From: Saccharicrinis sp041584155
GTDB lineage: Bacteria; Bacteroidota; Bacteroidia; Bacteroidales; Marinilabiliaceae
Assembly (NCBI GenBank): GCA_041584155.1
Contig: JBFHEL010000021.1
Span: 1 to 21,892, forward strand
Reading direction: 5' to 3'
DNA length: 21,892 bases
Shown in pieces: positions 15,242 to 21,892 of the stretch. A program made the position numbers and the translations under genes. Under the pieces are notes generated by a model. The model searched no databases and was not told the origin of the DNA. It was given only the letters and a program-made list of their open reading frames with translations. Each line of letters opens with the position of its first letter. Positions within the stretch are counted from its first letter, which is position 1.

Positions 15242-15625
15242 ATGTAGTACCCCAATCCATATCTTTTCATACACCTACCCAGAATTCCAACTATTATCCC
15301 TATTTTCCAATTTATACCCTTTTTGCTATATCATTGACAAAGGGTAGAATTCCGAAATATAAACCAGTAAGTATTAAGGTTTTGTCAAATACTCAGGCTA
15401 AAATCATTACCCCGGCCCCATGATTGTTTTTAACCCACCCTATGTAATAAAAAAGCAGAGGCCTCTATACCATCATCATTTTCAAATTGCCAATAAGCCC
15501 AAAATAACTATCTGTCAATTAATTGCTATGTTTAATGTAAAAAAACAATTTGTATATCACATTATAGAATATAATATTTTATTTTAGCAACTTATTTGAA
15601 ACCAATTTAACAAAACTATACAGGT
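15226..15625. other. 400-bp gene-free spacer between rng and the OmpA pair
   Basis: I see no coding sequence or RNA gene here. It contains the rng terminator tail; the direct repeat AGAATTCC at about 15281 and 15346; and an inverted repeat TACCCTTT (15315-15322) / AAAGGGTA (15339-15346) with a 16-base loop. The last 80 bases before the first OmpA gene are very A/T-rich and should hold its promoter. TTTG at 15549-15552 and TATTTTAG at 15580-15587 only partly match the consensus and are 27 bases apart. Confidence 0.5.
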
Positions 15626-16945
15626 ATGAGGCAATTATATCTTATCCTTATTCTCACTATTGTTAATGTGCTTTGCCCCTTTCTGTCATTCGCTCAAACA
15701 GATTTCAGCAACTTAACTAATGAACAAATTTACCGCAAACAGAACAAATACAATACCTGGAGTGCTACCATTGGGTACGGCCCCCTTACATACTATACCG
15801 ATGTAATTGACTATACCATATTTCCCAATAGCAATATTAAACTAGGTCCAACTGTTATTGTATCCAAACAACTGGGTAGACCGTGGGGAATTGACGCTCA
15901 ATTTATTATGGCAGATATGTATGGGCAAAAAAACAATCGATATTTCAAAGGTGATCTTCTCGATTATTCGTTAAATCTCAGATTTAGCATTAATCAGCTG
16001 GTTGCTTTCGGTCCATTAAGAGACAAGTGGGATATATATGGTAAAGTTGGTTTTGGTGTCACTTCTTTCAGAAGCCGACTCAGAAGACTTGATGACGATA
16101 GTTTTATGACTGTAAGTGAAGTATACGATAATCTGGCTGGCTATCCTAATCCTGCAGGATGGAATGACGATGACTACCTGGTAATTGGTTATGATAAACA
16201 AAACCCCGAAGATGAACAATCCAGACACACCGAAATGGTCATTCCCCTGGGAGCTGGTGTAAACTATCGTATTAATAAGAGTTTTGATGTCGGGGTAGAA
16301 ATTAGCATGCGAAATCTGACTTCCGATAATCTGGATGTTAACATGACTGGTGCCGACAACGATACCTATATGCATACGGCTTTTACTTTTACCTATAAAA
16401 TAGGTAAGAAAAACAAAAGACATGCCCGTTGGACTTACAAAGACTTTAATTTAGCCTATGAATCCCAAAGAGCAGCCGATCCCCTGGCAATCAGACTGGA
16501 TTCATTAAAGGCAGAGTTAGATAAGCTGGCCGGATTGGATTCGATCATCACTACCAAATCCTATCAGAAATTTGAAAAGGTTATATATGAAGAGGGCGTC
16601 TCTGCTTCCATTTTCTTTGATTTCGACAAATACGATATTAAAAGGAGCGAACACCGCCAGTTAGCCCGTGTAGCAAGAGCCTTACAAAAGGATCCGACCA
16701 TTAGAATGGTTATATCAGGCTATTGCGACGACAGAGGAAGCTACGAATACAATTTAAAGTTGAGTGAAAGAAGATGTAACTCAGTATTAGATGCGATGGT
16801 TAATGAATTTGGTCTGGATGCATCCAGATTCAAAACTGACCCCAAAGGAAAATCCGAGCTACTGTCAGACACACAAAACACGAGTATTAAAGGTCTGCAT
16901 ATGGCTAACCGTCGCGTTGATTTGTTAATGATTGTCGAAGAATAA
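15626..16945 (+). CDS. OmpA family outer membrane protein with N-terminal barrel
   Basis: This 439-residue protein has a signal peptide (hydrophobic core at residues 4-20, SFAQTD with likely cleavage after Ala), an N-terminal beta-barrel region of roughly 240 residues with many alternating aromatic strands (YNTWSATIGYGPLTYYTD), a linker, and a C-terminal OmpA domain from residue 326. The OmpA domain has FFDFDKYDI, then GYCDDRGS with Asp368 at the peptidoglycan-binding position and Arg383 in LSERR, so it should anchor the outer membrane to peptidoglycan. Eleven bases separate it from a paralogous gene with the same layout, so the two form an operon. The role beyond envelope stability is unknown. 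The start ATG at 15626 directly precedes the signal peptide. Confidence 0.85.
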   Translation: MRQLYLILILTIVNVLCPFLSFAQTDFSNLTNEQIYRKQNKYNTWSATIGYGPLTYYTDVIDYTIFPNSNIKLGPTVIVSKQLGRPWGIDAQFIMADMYGQKNNRYFKGDLLDYSLNLRFSINQLVAFGPLRDKWDIYGKVGFGVTSFRSRLRRLDDDSFMTVSEVYDNLAGYPNPAGWNDDDYLVIGYDKQNPEDEQSRHTEMVIPLGAGVNYRINKSFDVGVEISMRNLTSDNLDVNMTGADNDTYMHTAFTFTYKIGKKNKRHARWTYKDFNLAYESQRAADPLAIRLDSLKAELDKLAGLDSIITTKSYQKFEKVIYEEGVSASIFFDFDKYDIKRSEHRQLARVARALQKDPTIRMVISGYCDDRGSYEYNLKLSERRCNSVLDAMVNEFGLDASRFKTDPKGKSELLSDTQNTSIKGLHMANRRVDLLMIVEE

Positions 16946-16956
16946 CCTGTTAGCTC

Positions 16957-18267
16957 ATGACAAAATTAAAAGTTATACTTCTATTTATAATTCCTCTGCT
17001 ACAGGTAGGTCATACGGCGGCACAATTCACCACCGACAAACGTGTAATAGAGGAGTATAAACGCTTTTCAGAAGAAAAGAAATTCAACCAATGGGATATC
17101 ATGGTTGGCTATGGTCCTAATATATTACATACAGACTTTACCAACTATATGATAGTTCCTGACAGTAAATGGTATTTTAGTCCTATCGTATCCTTAAGTT
17201 ATCAGCTGGTTCCTGCCTTAGCTTTTGATATTAGGTATATGCAAGGTGATTTGTACGGGAAAGGCACTACTTATTATTTTGATGGTGATTTTCAACAATA
17301 CACAGGCCATGCTCGGTTTTACATTAACCAAATGCTACCTAATCCGGGTCCGGTAAATGACAAATGGAACTTTTATTTCAAAGTAGGTTTTGGTTTTCAC
17401 GCCTTTCGTAATAAGGTTTATTTTAATTCAACAGATCAAGTACTCAATGGAAGTGATATAGAGGGTACTGCCTATGATGACGGTTATTTTGTATTAGGCT
17501 ATGATTCAGATAATCCATCCGAAAAGACGGAGAGAAAAAAAGAATTAGTACTTCCTGTGGGAGCTGGGGTATTGTATCGCCTAAACCGAAGCTTTGATAT
17601 AGGTATTGAAAGTACTCTTAATAACGGGCTGGAAGATAACTTTGATGGTATTTTACTGGGTGCAACAAACGATAATTACTGGCATACCACTTTTAATTTA
17701 AGCTATAAAATTGGTAAAAAGGATAAACGACATAGTAAATGGACCTATCGTACCTACGGATTCAATATTTTTGGTAATAAAAAGAAAGATCCTTTGGAGG
17801 ATGAGGTAAACCAGTTCGAAAGATTAGTACAACAGCATTCCGGTTTTCTTAGGTTACAAATCGATTCGGTTATTACAGAAGAAAATAACACCAAAATCTA
17901 TTCTGCAGATAACACCTTCCCTATCTATTTTATGCCGGGAGGAGCGACATTTAAGGATTATGAAAATCAGATTACCATGGCTCAAATAGCTGTTTTACTA
18001 CGAAAACATCCCGACTGGAGTCTGGAAATAGCAGGTCATGCCGCCTCATCAGAGGATAACCCTGTGTTTTTAAGCGAAAAAAGGGCTGCTACAGTCAAGA
18101 ATTATATGATGGAGCATTATGGTATCAGTGCTGATTTAATGAAAGTAACAGCCAAAGGTGATACGGAAAATCTGGCTGTACATGACAAGGATGAAGGAAT
18201 GATTCATGTGGATCGAAGAGCGGATATTATTATTATCAAGCCTGATCCCTTGAAGAATAATGAATAA
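16957..18267 (+). CDS. OmpA family outer membrane protein, paralogue with degenerate PG site
   Basis: This 436-residue paralogue of the preceding gene has a signal peptide (residues 4-20, TAAQF cleavage), the same barrel pattern (FNQWDIMVGYGPNILHTDF; DKWNFYFKVGFGFHAFRNKV) and an OmpA-like domain from residue 321. In that domain the position of the ligand-binding Asp is Ala363 (GHAASSEDN) and the following Gly is Glu366, while Arg376 in LSEKR is kept. Binding to diaminopimelate is therefore probably weakened or lost. The match to the first copy covers the whole length, which points to tandem duplication followed by divergence. A strong shared terminator follows the stop. What the protein binds instead is unknown. 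Confidence 0.83.
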   Translation: MTKLKVILLFIIPLLQVGHTAAQFTTDKRVIEEYKRFSEEKKFNQWDIMVGYGPNILHTDFTNYMIVPDSKWYFSPIVSLSYQLVPALAFDIRYMQGDLYGKGTTYYFDGDFQQYTGHARFYINQMLPNPGPVNDKWNFYFKVGFGFHAFRNKVYFNSTDQVLNGSDIEGTAYDDGYFVLGYDSDNPSEKTERKKELVLPVGAGVLYRLNRSFDIGIESTLNNGLEDNFDGILLGATNDNYWHTTFNLSYKIGKKDKRHSKWTYRTYGFNIFGNKKKDPLEDEVNQFERLVQQHSGFLRLQIDSVITEENNTKIYSADNTFPIYFMPGGATFKDYENQITMAQIAVLLRKHPDWSLEIAGHAASSEDNPVFLSEKRAATVKNYMMEHYGISADLMKVTAKGDTENLAVHDKDEGMIHVDRRADIIIIKPDPLKNNE

Positions 18268-18285
18268 ACATTGAGTAGTTTGCTT

Positions 18286-18330
18286 TTTTTCAGTATCCCT
18301 CCTTTTTTATTCAGGAGGGATACTGAAAAA
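18286..18330. terminator. Bidirectional terminator between the OmpA pair and the DUF4924 gene
   Basis: TTTTTCAGTATCCCTCC at 18286-18302 pairs exactly with 18314-18330 (17-bp stem, 11-base loop). The A-run at 18326-18330 and the T-run at 18284-18290 supply the U-tract on the minus strand and part of the stem on the + strand. It lies between two convergent stop codons (18265-18267 and 18337-18339) and should end transcription from both sides, most clearly on the minus strand. Confidence 0.8.
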
Positions 18331-18336
18331 TACGGA

Positions 18337-18900
18337 CTAAATTAAACCTTCGCCCAAATCTTTATTTTTCTCATCGTCTTGCTCTTCCTTATATTTACCA
18401 CCGAGAAAAGCCAGAAAATTACTAAACGATTTAATAGCCTCCTGAGTTCCTTTTGATACTTCTTTATTCTGCAGCTTTAACAAAAAATGACTGTAGATAC
18501 CCGTTAAACACAACTCTATCTCGTTACTTAATTTCTTACCTGTTTTCTCATTGAACTCGTTTATAAAAGGAAGTGTGGCATTATAGATATGCCGGTATGC
18601 AATTTCTGATGGGTTAGTGAGCAATTGCTCATGCAAACGATTTAAATCATTAACCAGATTGGTAATCACCTGCAAGTGCCCTTTTTCTTTGATCTGCTCC
18701 AACTTCATCATCTCAATCAGGTTATCATACCAATTAATGGTTTCCTGCAATATTTCACCCGAAAGATGGTACTGAGGAATGATCCCTTTTTTTATACTCT
18801 CTATATCTAATTGATAGGCACGTATTAAATCTTCTACCTGCCACATATATAAAATATACTCAACTATATTACTATTTCGTTTTTCCCTGGCTACAATCAT
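18337..18900 (-). CDS. DUF4924 family protein
   Basis: This 187-residue cytoplasmic protein is predicted to be almost all alpha-helical, with no signal peptide or membrane segment. The N-terminal MIVAREKRNSNIVEYILYMWQVEDLIRAY pattern is the mark of DUF4924, a Bacteroidota-restricted family with no known function. The middle has HLQVITNLVNDLNRLHEQLL and the end an acidic/basic tail (KYKEEQDDEKNKDLGE). It is downstream of the Hsp15-like gene but 156 bases away, so co-transcription is uncertain. It ends at the terminator shared with the convergent OmpA pair. No catalytic motif is visible. Confidence 0.78.
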   Translation of the reverse strand: MIVAREKRNSNIVEYILYMWQVEDLIRAYQLDIESIKKGIIPQYHLSGEILQETINWYDNLIEMMKLEQIKEKGHLQVITNLVNDLNRLHEQLLTNPSEIAYRHIYNATLPFINEFNEKTGKKLSNEIELCLTGIYSHFLLKLQNKEVSKGTQEAIKSFSNFLAFLGGKYKEEQDDEKNKDLGEGLI

Positions 18901-19056
18901 ATTCCATTGTCATTATTCAAGAGGCCTTTAGTTATTCACTTTTTGCCCTTAGCTGTTTGTATTAAACTATAAGTTGATAAAAATTTTATGGACAGCTCCA
19001 ACGACTTGGTTGCGGACTAACTATATAATTCAACAGACTACTGCCCCATAAATACA

Positions 19057-19449
19057 TTAAAAATCCCAGTCGTCTGTTTCTTCAAATTTATCAAGTTCAC
19101 GGCGCTCCTTCTTAGTAGGTCTTCCAAGACCCTTTCTTCGGCCCATTGCATTTGACAAACGGGTTAATTCCATTAACTCTATCTGATCCTCACTGGTTAC
19201 TTCTTTCATAAAATCGGGTACCAGCTTGGCACCCATTCGCTTACCTGTAATGGCCAGCACCTTAAAGGAGCGTGTAATTGGCGGAAATTTAACGTCAATG
19301 GTTATACCCTCTTTTACCATACGTGAATTTTTAACCGGCAAACCATCAATAAACACCCTACCCTTTTTAATGGCTTCGGCTGCCAAACTCCGTGTCTTAA
19401 AAATTCTTATAGCCCATAAATATTTATCGATTCTTACGCTCTCATCCAT
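19057..19449 (-). CDS. hslR: Hsp15-like S4-domain RNA-binding protein
   Basis: This 130-residue protein has an N-terminal S4 domain: VRIDKYLWAIRIFKTRSLAAEAIKKGRVFIDG at residues 5-36 is the standard S4 RNA-binding helix-turn. A basic C-terminal extension follows (MGRRKGLGRPTKKERREL). E. coli Hsp15 binds stalled 50S subunits carrying nascent chains and helps recycle them. The length and domain order match that family, although orthology with E. coli HslR is inferred. It starts 4 bases after the pth stop, which strongly suggests one transcript. The pairing makes sense because Pth releases the peptidyl-tRNA left on such complexes. Confidence 0.87.
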   Translation of the reverse strand: MDESVRIDKYLWAIRIFKTRSLAAEAIKKGRVFIDGLPVKNSRMVKEGITIDVKFPPITRSFKVLAITGKRMGAKLVPDFMKEVTSEDQIELMELTRLSNAMGRRKGLGRPTKKERRELDKFEETDDWDF

Positions 19450-19453
19450 GGCT

Positions 19454-20017
19454 TTATTTTTTATTATACTGACTCATTGTACGGGCAGCTCCAATAGTTA
19501 CAAAACCTTTAATCATGTTAATAGCAACATCTATTAACGAAGGTAATTCAGCCCATTCATCATCAGTCCATTTTCCCAACACATAGTCAATTTGCTTTCC
19601 TCTTGGGTAGTTATCACCAATACCAAACCTTACTCTGGAATAGTTATGATGACCAAATATCTCCTGAATATTTTTTAAGCCATTATGGCCGGCATCGCTT
19701 CCTTTTTGTCGCATACGGATAGCCCCAAAGGGAATAGCCAGATCATCAACAATAACCAACAAATTTTCCGGTTTTATTTTTTCCTGCTGCATCCAGTAGC
19801 GTATGGCCTTACCACTCAAATTCATATATGTACTTGGCTTTAAAAGAATGAGGTTTTTACCTTTAAACGAATAATTAGCTACAGCTCCATAACGAAGCTG
19901 ATCAAAGGCCAGGCCCTCCTGCTTAACAAGCTCATCCAACACATTAAAACCTATATTATGCCGTGTGTCTGCATATTCACTACCGATATTTCCGAGGCCT
20001 ACTATTAAATACTTCAT
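19454..20017 (-). CDS. pth: Peptidyl-tRNA hydrolase
   Basis: This enzyme cleaves the ester bond of peptidyl-tRNA dropped from ribosomes and recycles tRNA. From the ATG at 20017 it has 187 residues, the normal size. KYLIVGLGNIGSEYADTRHNIGF at the start carries Asn9 and the catalytic His19 region; LLKPSTYMNLSG near residue 60 contains the Asn that positions the substrate; and VIVDDLAIPFG near residue 88 has the conserved Asp. GSDAGHNGLKNI near residue 107 is the second signature. A longer reading to 20089 adds 24 residues absent from the family and is rejected. It lies upstream of hslR and downstream of rplY, but a terminator stands between it and rplY. Confidence 0.95.
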   Translation of the reverse strand: MKYLIVGLGNIGSEYADTRHNIGFNVLDELVKQEGLAFDQLRYGAVANYSFKGKNLILLKPSTYMNLSGKAIRYWMQQEKIKPENLLVIVDDLAIPFGAIRMRQKGSDAGHNGLKNIQEIFGHHNYSRVRFGIGDNYPRGKQIDYVLGKWTDDEWAELPSLIDVAINMIKGFVTIGAARTMSQYNKK

Positions 20018-20095
20018 TTCGTTTGATCTCTTATTTTTCCTATTCCCCAATAAAAACTTAAAAACCATATGATGTTGTTGAAATGGCAATAATAC

Positions 20096-20127
20096 AAAAA
20101 GCCTCCATATGTATAAATATGGAGGCT
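20096..20127 (-). terminator. rplY terminator
   Basis: Bases 20101-20110 pair with 20117-20126 around a six-base loop, and 20100 and 20127 add one more pair. On the minus strand the stem is followed by TTTTTG. It is 23 bases after the rplY stop and before pth, so pth needs read-through or its own promoter, for which I found no good match. Confidence 0.78.
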
Positions 20128-20149
20128 AAATATGTAGAGAATAAATTTA

Positions 20150-20728
20150 CTACGCTTTTTCGCCAGACTGTGCTGCTGCACGGGCTGCTCTTGTAAGTTT
20201 AACTGCTGCTACAACAGAGTTTTTAGCATTTAATAACTCCAGGTTTTCGAATGATAAAGCACCTACCTGAATTGAATCACCTAATTTAAGGCTGCTGATA
20301 TTGATATCTAAAGTATCAGGTAAATGAACTGGTAAACCTTTAACACGAAGTTTGCGTTGCTCTAGTGTTAATCTACCCCCAGCTTTTACACCCTCTGCAA
20401 ATCCTTTAAGACTAACAGGGATTTCAATAATAACAGGTTTATCTTCAAAAATTTGTAAGAAATCGATATGTAAAATCTTATCGCTTACAGGGTGAAATTG
20501 AATGTCTTGTAAAATTGCATCTACTTTTGTTCCATCCACATCAAGACTTACCATATACACATTAGGTGTATAAACTAAACCTTTTAGTTGTTTTTCTTCA
20601 ATAGCAAAGTGTACAACTTCTTTTCCACCATACAGTACTCCAGGTACTTTTTCTTCTAAACGAATATCTTTGGTTGCTTTTTTACCAATCGAATCTCTTT
20701 TAGAACCTTTTAATTCAATTTTTTTCAT
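20150..20728 (-). CDS. rplY: 50S ribosomal protein L25/general stress protein Ctc
   Basis: This 192-residue ribosomal protein binds 5S rRNA at the central protuberance of the 50S subunit. It is the long (CTC/TL5) form: an N-terminal L25 domain of about 90 residues (RDSIGKKATKDIR, VPGVLYGGKE, ILQDIQFHPVSDKILHIDFLQ) plus a C-terminal beta domain (GVKAGGRLTLEQRKLRVKGLP, then DISS-like LDINISSLKLGDSI). It ends in an Ala/Lys-rich tail. Neighbours are prs upstream and pth downstream, a common bacterial arrangement. It seems to have its own promoter and a structured leader of about 80 bases, with an A-rich stretch just before the ATG at 20728. Confidence 0.95.
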   Translation of the reverse strand: MKKIELKGSKRDSIGKKATKDIRLEEKVPGVLYGGKEVVHFAIEEKQLKGLVYTPNVYMVSLDVDGTKVDAILQDIQFHPVSDKILHIDFLQIFEDKPVIIEIPVSLKGFAEGVKAGGRLTLEQRKLRVKGLPVHLPDTLDINISSLKLGDSIQVGALSFENLELLNAKNSVVAAVKLTRAARAAAQSGEKA

Positions 20729-20765
20729 CTTTTAATTTTTTTGTGCTACTCAAAATAAATCACTG

Positions 20766-20792
20766 GTAATGAACAGGTTTACTCCCCATCAC
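20766..20792 (-). promoter_or_regulatory. Hairpin in the rplY leader, possible autoregulatory site
   Basis: In the minus-strand RNA, GUGAUG pairs with CAUUAC and the adjoining GGG pairs with CCU, with a three-base bulge GUU on the 3' side and a six-base loop AGUAAA. The helix lies about 40 bases before the ATG and there is no T-run after it. A bulged helix in a ribosomal-protein leader is a typical place for feedback control, but the pairing was found by eye. Confidence 0.4.
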
Positions 20793-20813
20793 ACGTTCAG
20801 CCCTAAGGCGGCA

Positions 20814-20821
20814 CAAAGATA
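20814..20821 (-). promoter_or_regulatory. Putative -7 promoter element for rplY
   Basis: The minus strand reads TATCTTTG, a full TAnnTTTG match, beginning 7 bases beyond the prs stop codon (20828-20830). The -33 position would fall inside the end of prs, where only a poor match is seen. The leader would be about 80 bases long. Confidence 0.5.
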
Positions 20822-20827
20822 GTAAAA

Positions 20828-21766
20828 TTAAATTAAAAATTGGTTACTAATAGACTTGTAATAGTAAACTTTTTCTATAGTATCTGCCAATAACTCAGCG
20901 ATTGACAGCACTTTTATCTTTTTAGATTCCTGCTTTAAAGGGATTGAATCGGTTACAAAAAGTTCTTCCAACGCAGAATTCTCAATATTATCGTAAGCCG
21001 AACCAGATAACACAGGGTGTGTGGCTATAGCTCTTACACTAAGTGCGCCTGCCTCTTTCATCATCCCTGCCGCCTTGGTTAAGGTACCTGCAGTATCAAT
21101 CATATCATCAATGATAATCACATTCTTACCTTTTACATCACCAATAATTGTCATTTCACTTACCACATTAGCCTTAGATCGGGATTTATGGCAAATTACC
21201 ATTGGTGTTCCTAAAAATTTAGAATAGGTATTGGCTCTTTTACTACCTCCCACATCAGGAGAAGCAATAACCAGGTTATCTAAATTAAGGCTTTTAATAT
21301 GAGGCAGAAAGATGGATGAAGCATAAAGGTGATCCACAGGAATATTAAAGAATCCTTGTATCTGGTCAGCATGTAAATCCATGGTTATTAATCTGTCGAT
21401 ACCTGCTGCAGTAAGCATATCTGCTGCCAGCTTCGCCCCAATAGATACACGCGGTTGATCCTTACGGTCCTGACGCGCTAAACCGAAATACGGGATAACA
21501 GCAACTACTTTATATGCCGAAGCTCTTTTAGCCGCATCAATCATCATCAATAACTCCAACAAGTTGTCTGCAGGTGGAAAAGTTGATTGAATAAGAAAAA
21601 CATGCGAACCGCGAATAGTTTCCTGAAAAGCTACTGCAAATTCTCCGTCGCTGAAATTTAATTTTTTAATGTTTCCCAAATCCCTTCCGGAATAGTGACT
21701 TATTTTCTCGGTAAGGTAACGGGATGAAGACCCCGAAAAAATTTTGATGGGTGCTTTTGGTGGCAT
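20828..21766 (-). CDS. prs: Ribose-phosphate pyrophosphokinase (PRPP synthetase)
   Basis: This enzyme makes phosphoribosyl pyrophosphate from ribose-5-phosphate and ATP for purine, pyrimidine, NAD, His and Trp synthesis. It has 312 residues, the class I size. FSDGEFAVAF near residue 39 is in the N-terminal half. YFGLARQDRKDQPRVSIGAK near residue 93 is the ATP-binding flexible region, and MDLHADQIQGFF near residue 128 is the metal and PRPP-synthetase signature. VIIIDDMIDTAGTL near residue 215 is the ribose-5-phosphate loop of type I phosphoribosyltransferases. All motifs are intact. The ATG at 21766 gives a normal N-terminus (KIFSGSSSRYLTEKI). It is transcribed towards rplY, with a promoter match just upstream. 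Confidence 0.95.
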   Translation of the reverse strand: MPPKAPIKIFSGSSSRYLTEKISHYSGRDLGNIKKLNFSDGEFAVAFQETIRGSHVFLIQSTFPPADNLLELLMMIDAAKRASAYKVVAVIPYFGLARQDRKDQPRVSIGAKLAADMLTAAGIDRLITMDLHADQIQGFFNIPVDHLYASSIFLPHIKSLNLDNLVIASPDVGGSKRANTYSKFLGTPMVICHKSRSKANVVSEMTIIGDVKGKNVIIIDDMIDTAGTLTKAAGMMKEAGALSVRAIATHPVLSGSAYDNIENSALEELFVTDSIPLKQESKKIKVLSIAELLADTIEKVYYYKSISNQFLI

Positions 21767-21807
21767 CGTAAAAAGTTGTTTATCTGTTAATTATTTTAAA
21801 GACGCTG

Positions 21808-21815
21808 CAAAGATA
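21808..21815 (-). promoter_or_regulatory. Putative -7 promoter element for prs
   Basis: The minus strand reads TATCTTTG followed by C, matching TAnnTTTG, 41 bases before the prs ATG. A TTTG (plus-strand CAAA at 21841-21844) lies 25 bases further upstream, a few bases beyond the usual spacing for a -33 element. Confidence 0.5.
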
Positions 21816-21892
21816 TAAAAATCATTATTTTTTTTTGGGGCAAACGCTCAATTTAAAATGTTTCCTTATTGTTACAAAAACATTAATTCAAT

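Noticed and set aside
18901..19056. Possible small gene or RNA between hslR and the DUF4924 gene
   Set aside because: No frame with a plausible start and length, and no strong helix or promoter match was found in these 156 bases.
20018..20089. N-terminal extension of peptidyl-tRNA hydrolase by 24 residues
   Set aside because: The family starts at the KYLIVGLGN strand; the extension runs towards the rplY terminator and resembles no Pth N-terminus.

Overview
The window is ordinary chromosomal DNA of a low-GC Bacteroidota. The best guess is a marine Marinilabiliales-type organism, but this rests on recognising protein families, not on a search. Supporting points are the adjacent gldE-gldD pair, SSB with a DDLPF tail, a Bacteroidota-type RNase G preceded by HU, a DUF4924 protein, archaeal-type (geranylgeranyl/heptaprenyl)glyceryl phosphate synthase, TAnnTTTG -7 elements, and A/T-rich leaders with almost no Shine-Dalgarno sequence. 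I see no rRNA, tRNA, CRISPR array, insertion sequence, phage gene or broken gene.

Layout. (1) 1-1113: an adenosine-kinase-like sugar kinase on the + strand, ending in a 46-bp perfect palindrome shared with the convergent NDH-2 gene. (2) 1115-3409, minus: type II NADH dehydrogenase and an AEC-family carrier. (3) 3516-5993, minus: lysC-lysA, the first and last steps of lysine synthesis. (4) 6175-7955, minus: mannose-6-phosphate isomerase and a small outer-membrane beta-barrel protein. (5) 8047-12997, minus: a compact run mutY-ssb-gldE-gldD-PPTase-GGGP synthase, combining genome maintenance, envelope/gliding factors and lipid-related enzymes. (6) 13054-15239, plus: HU-like protein, a 30-residue very basic protein of AURKAIP1/COX24 (mS38) type, and RNase G/E, divergent from mutY across a short shared promoter region. 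(7) 15226-15625: a 400-bp gene-free spacer. (8) 15626-18267, plus: two tandem paralogous outer-membrane proteins with C-terminal OmpA domains; the second has lost the canonical peptidoglycan-binding Asp. (9) 18337-21766, minus: DUF4924 protein, Hsp15-like S4 protein, peptidyl-tRNA hydrolase, ribosomal protein L25/CTC and PRPP synthetase, a translation/nucleotide housekeeping group.

Starts were adjusted for three genes. MutY begins at the ATG at 12997, Pth at the ATG at 20017 and the PPTase at the ATG at 9415. GldE appears to use TTG and RNase G uses GTG. Several strong hairpin terminators are visible, including bidirectional ones at 1068-1113 and 18286-18330 and one whose loop contains the rng stop codon.

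No clearly new multi-gene system is evident. The items most worth a second look are the tiny basic gene at 13437-13529, the structured leader of rplY, the tandem OmpA pair with one degenerate peptidoglycan site, and the archaeal-type lipid synthase placed next to a PPTase and gldD.
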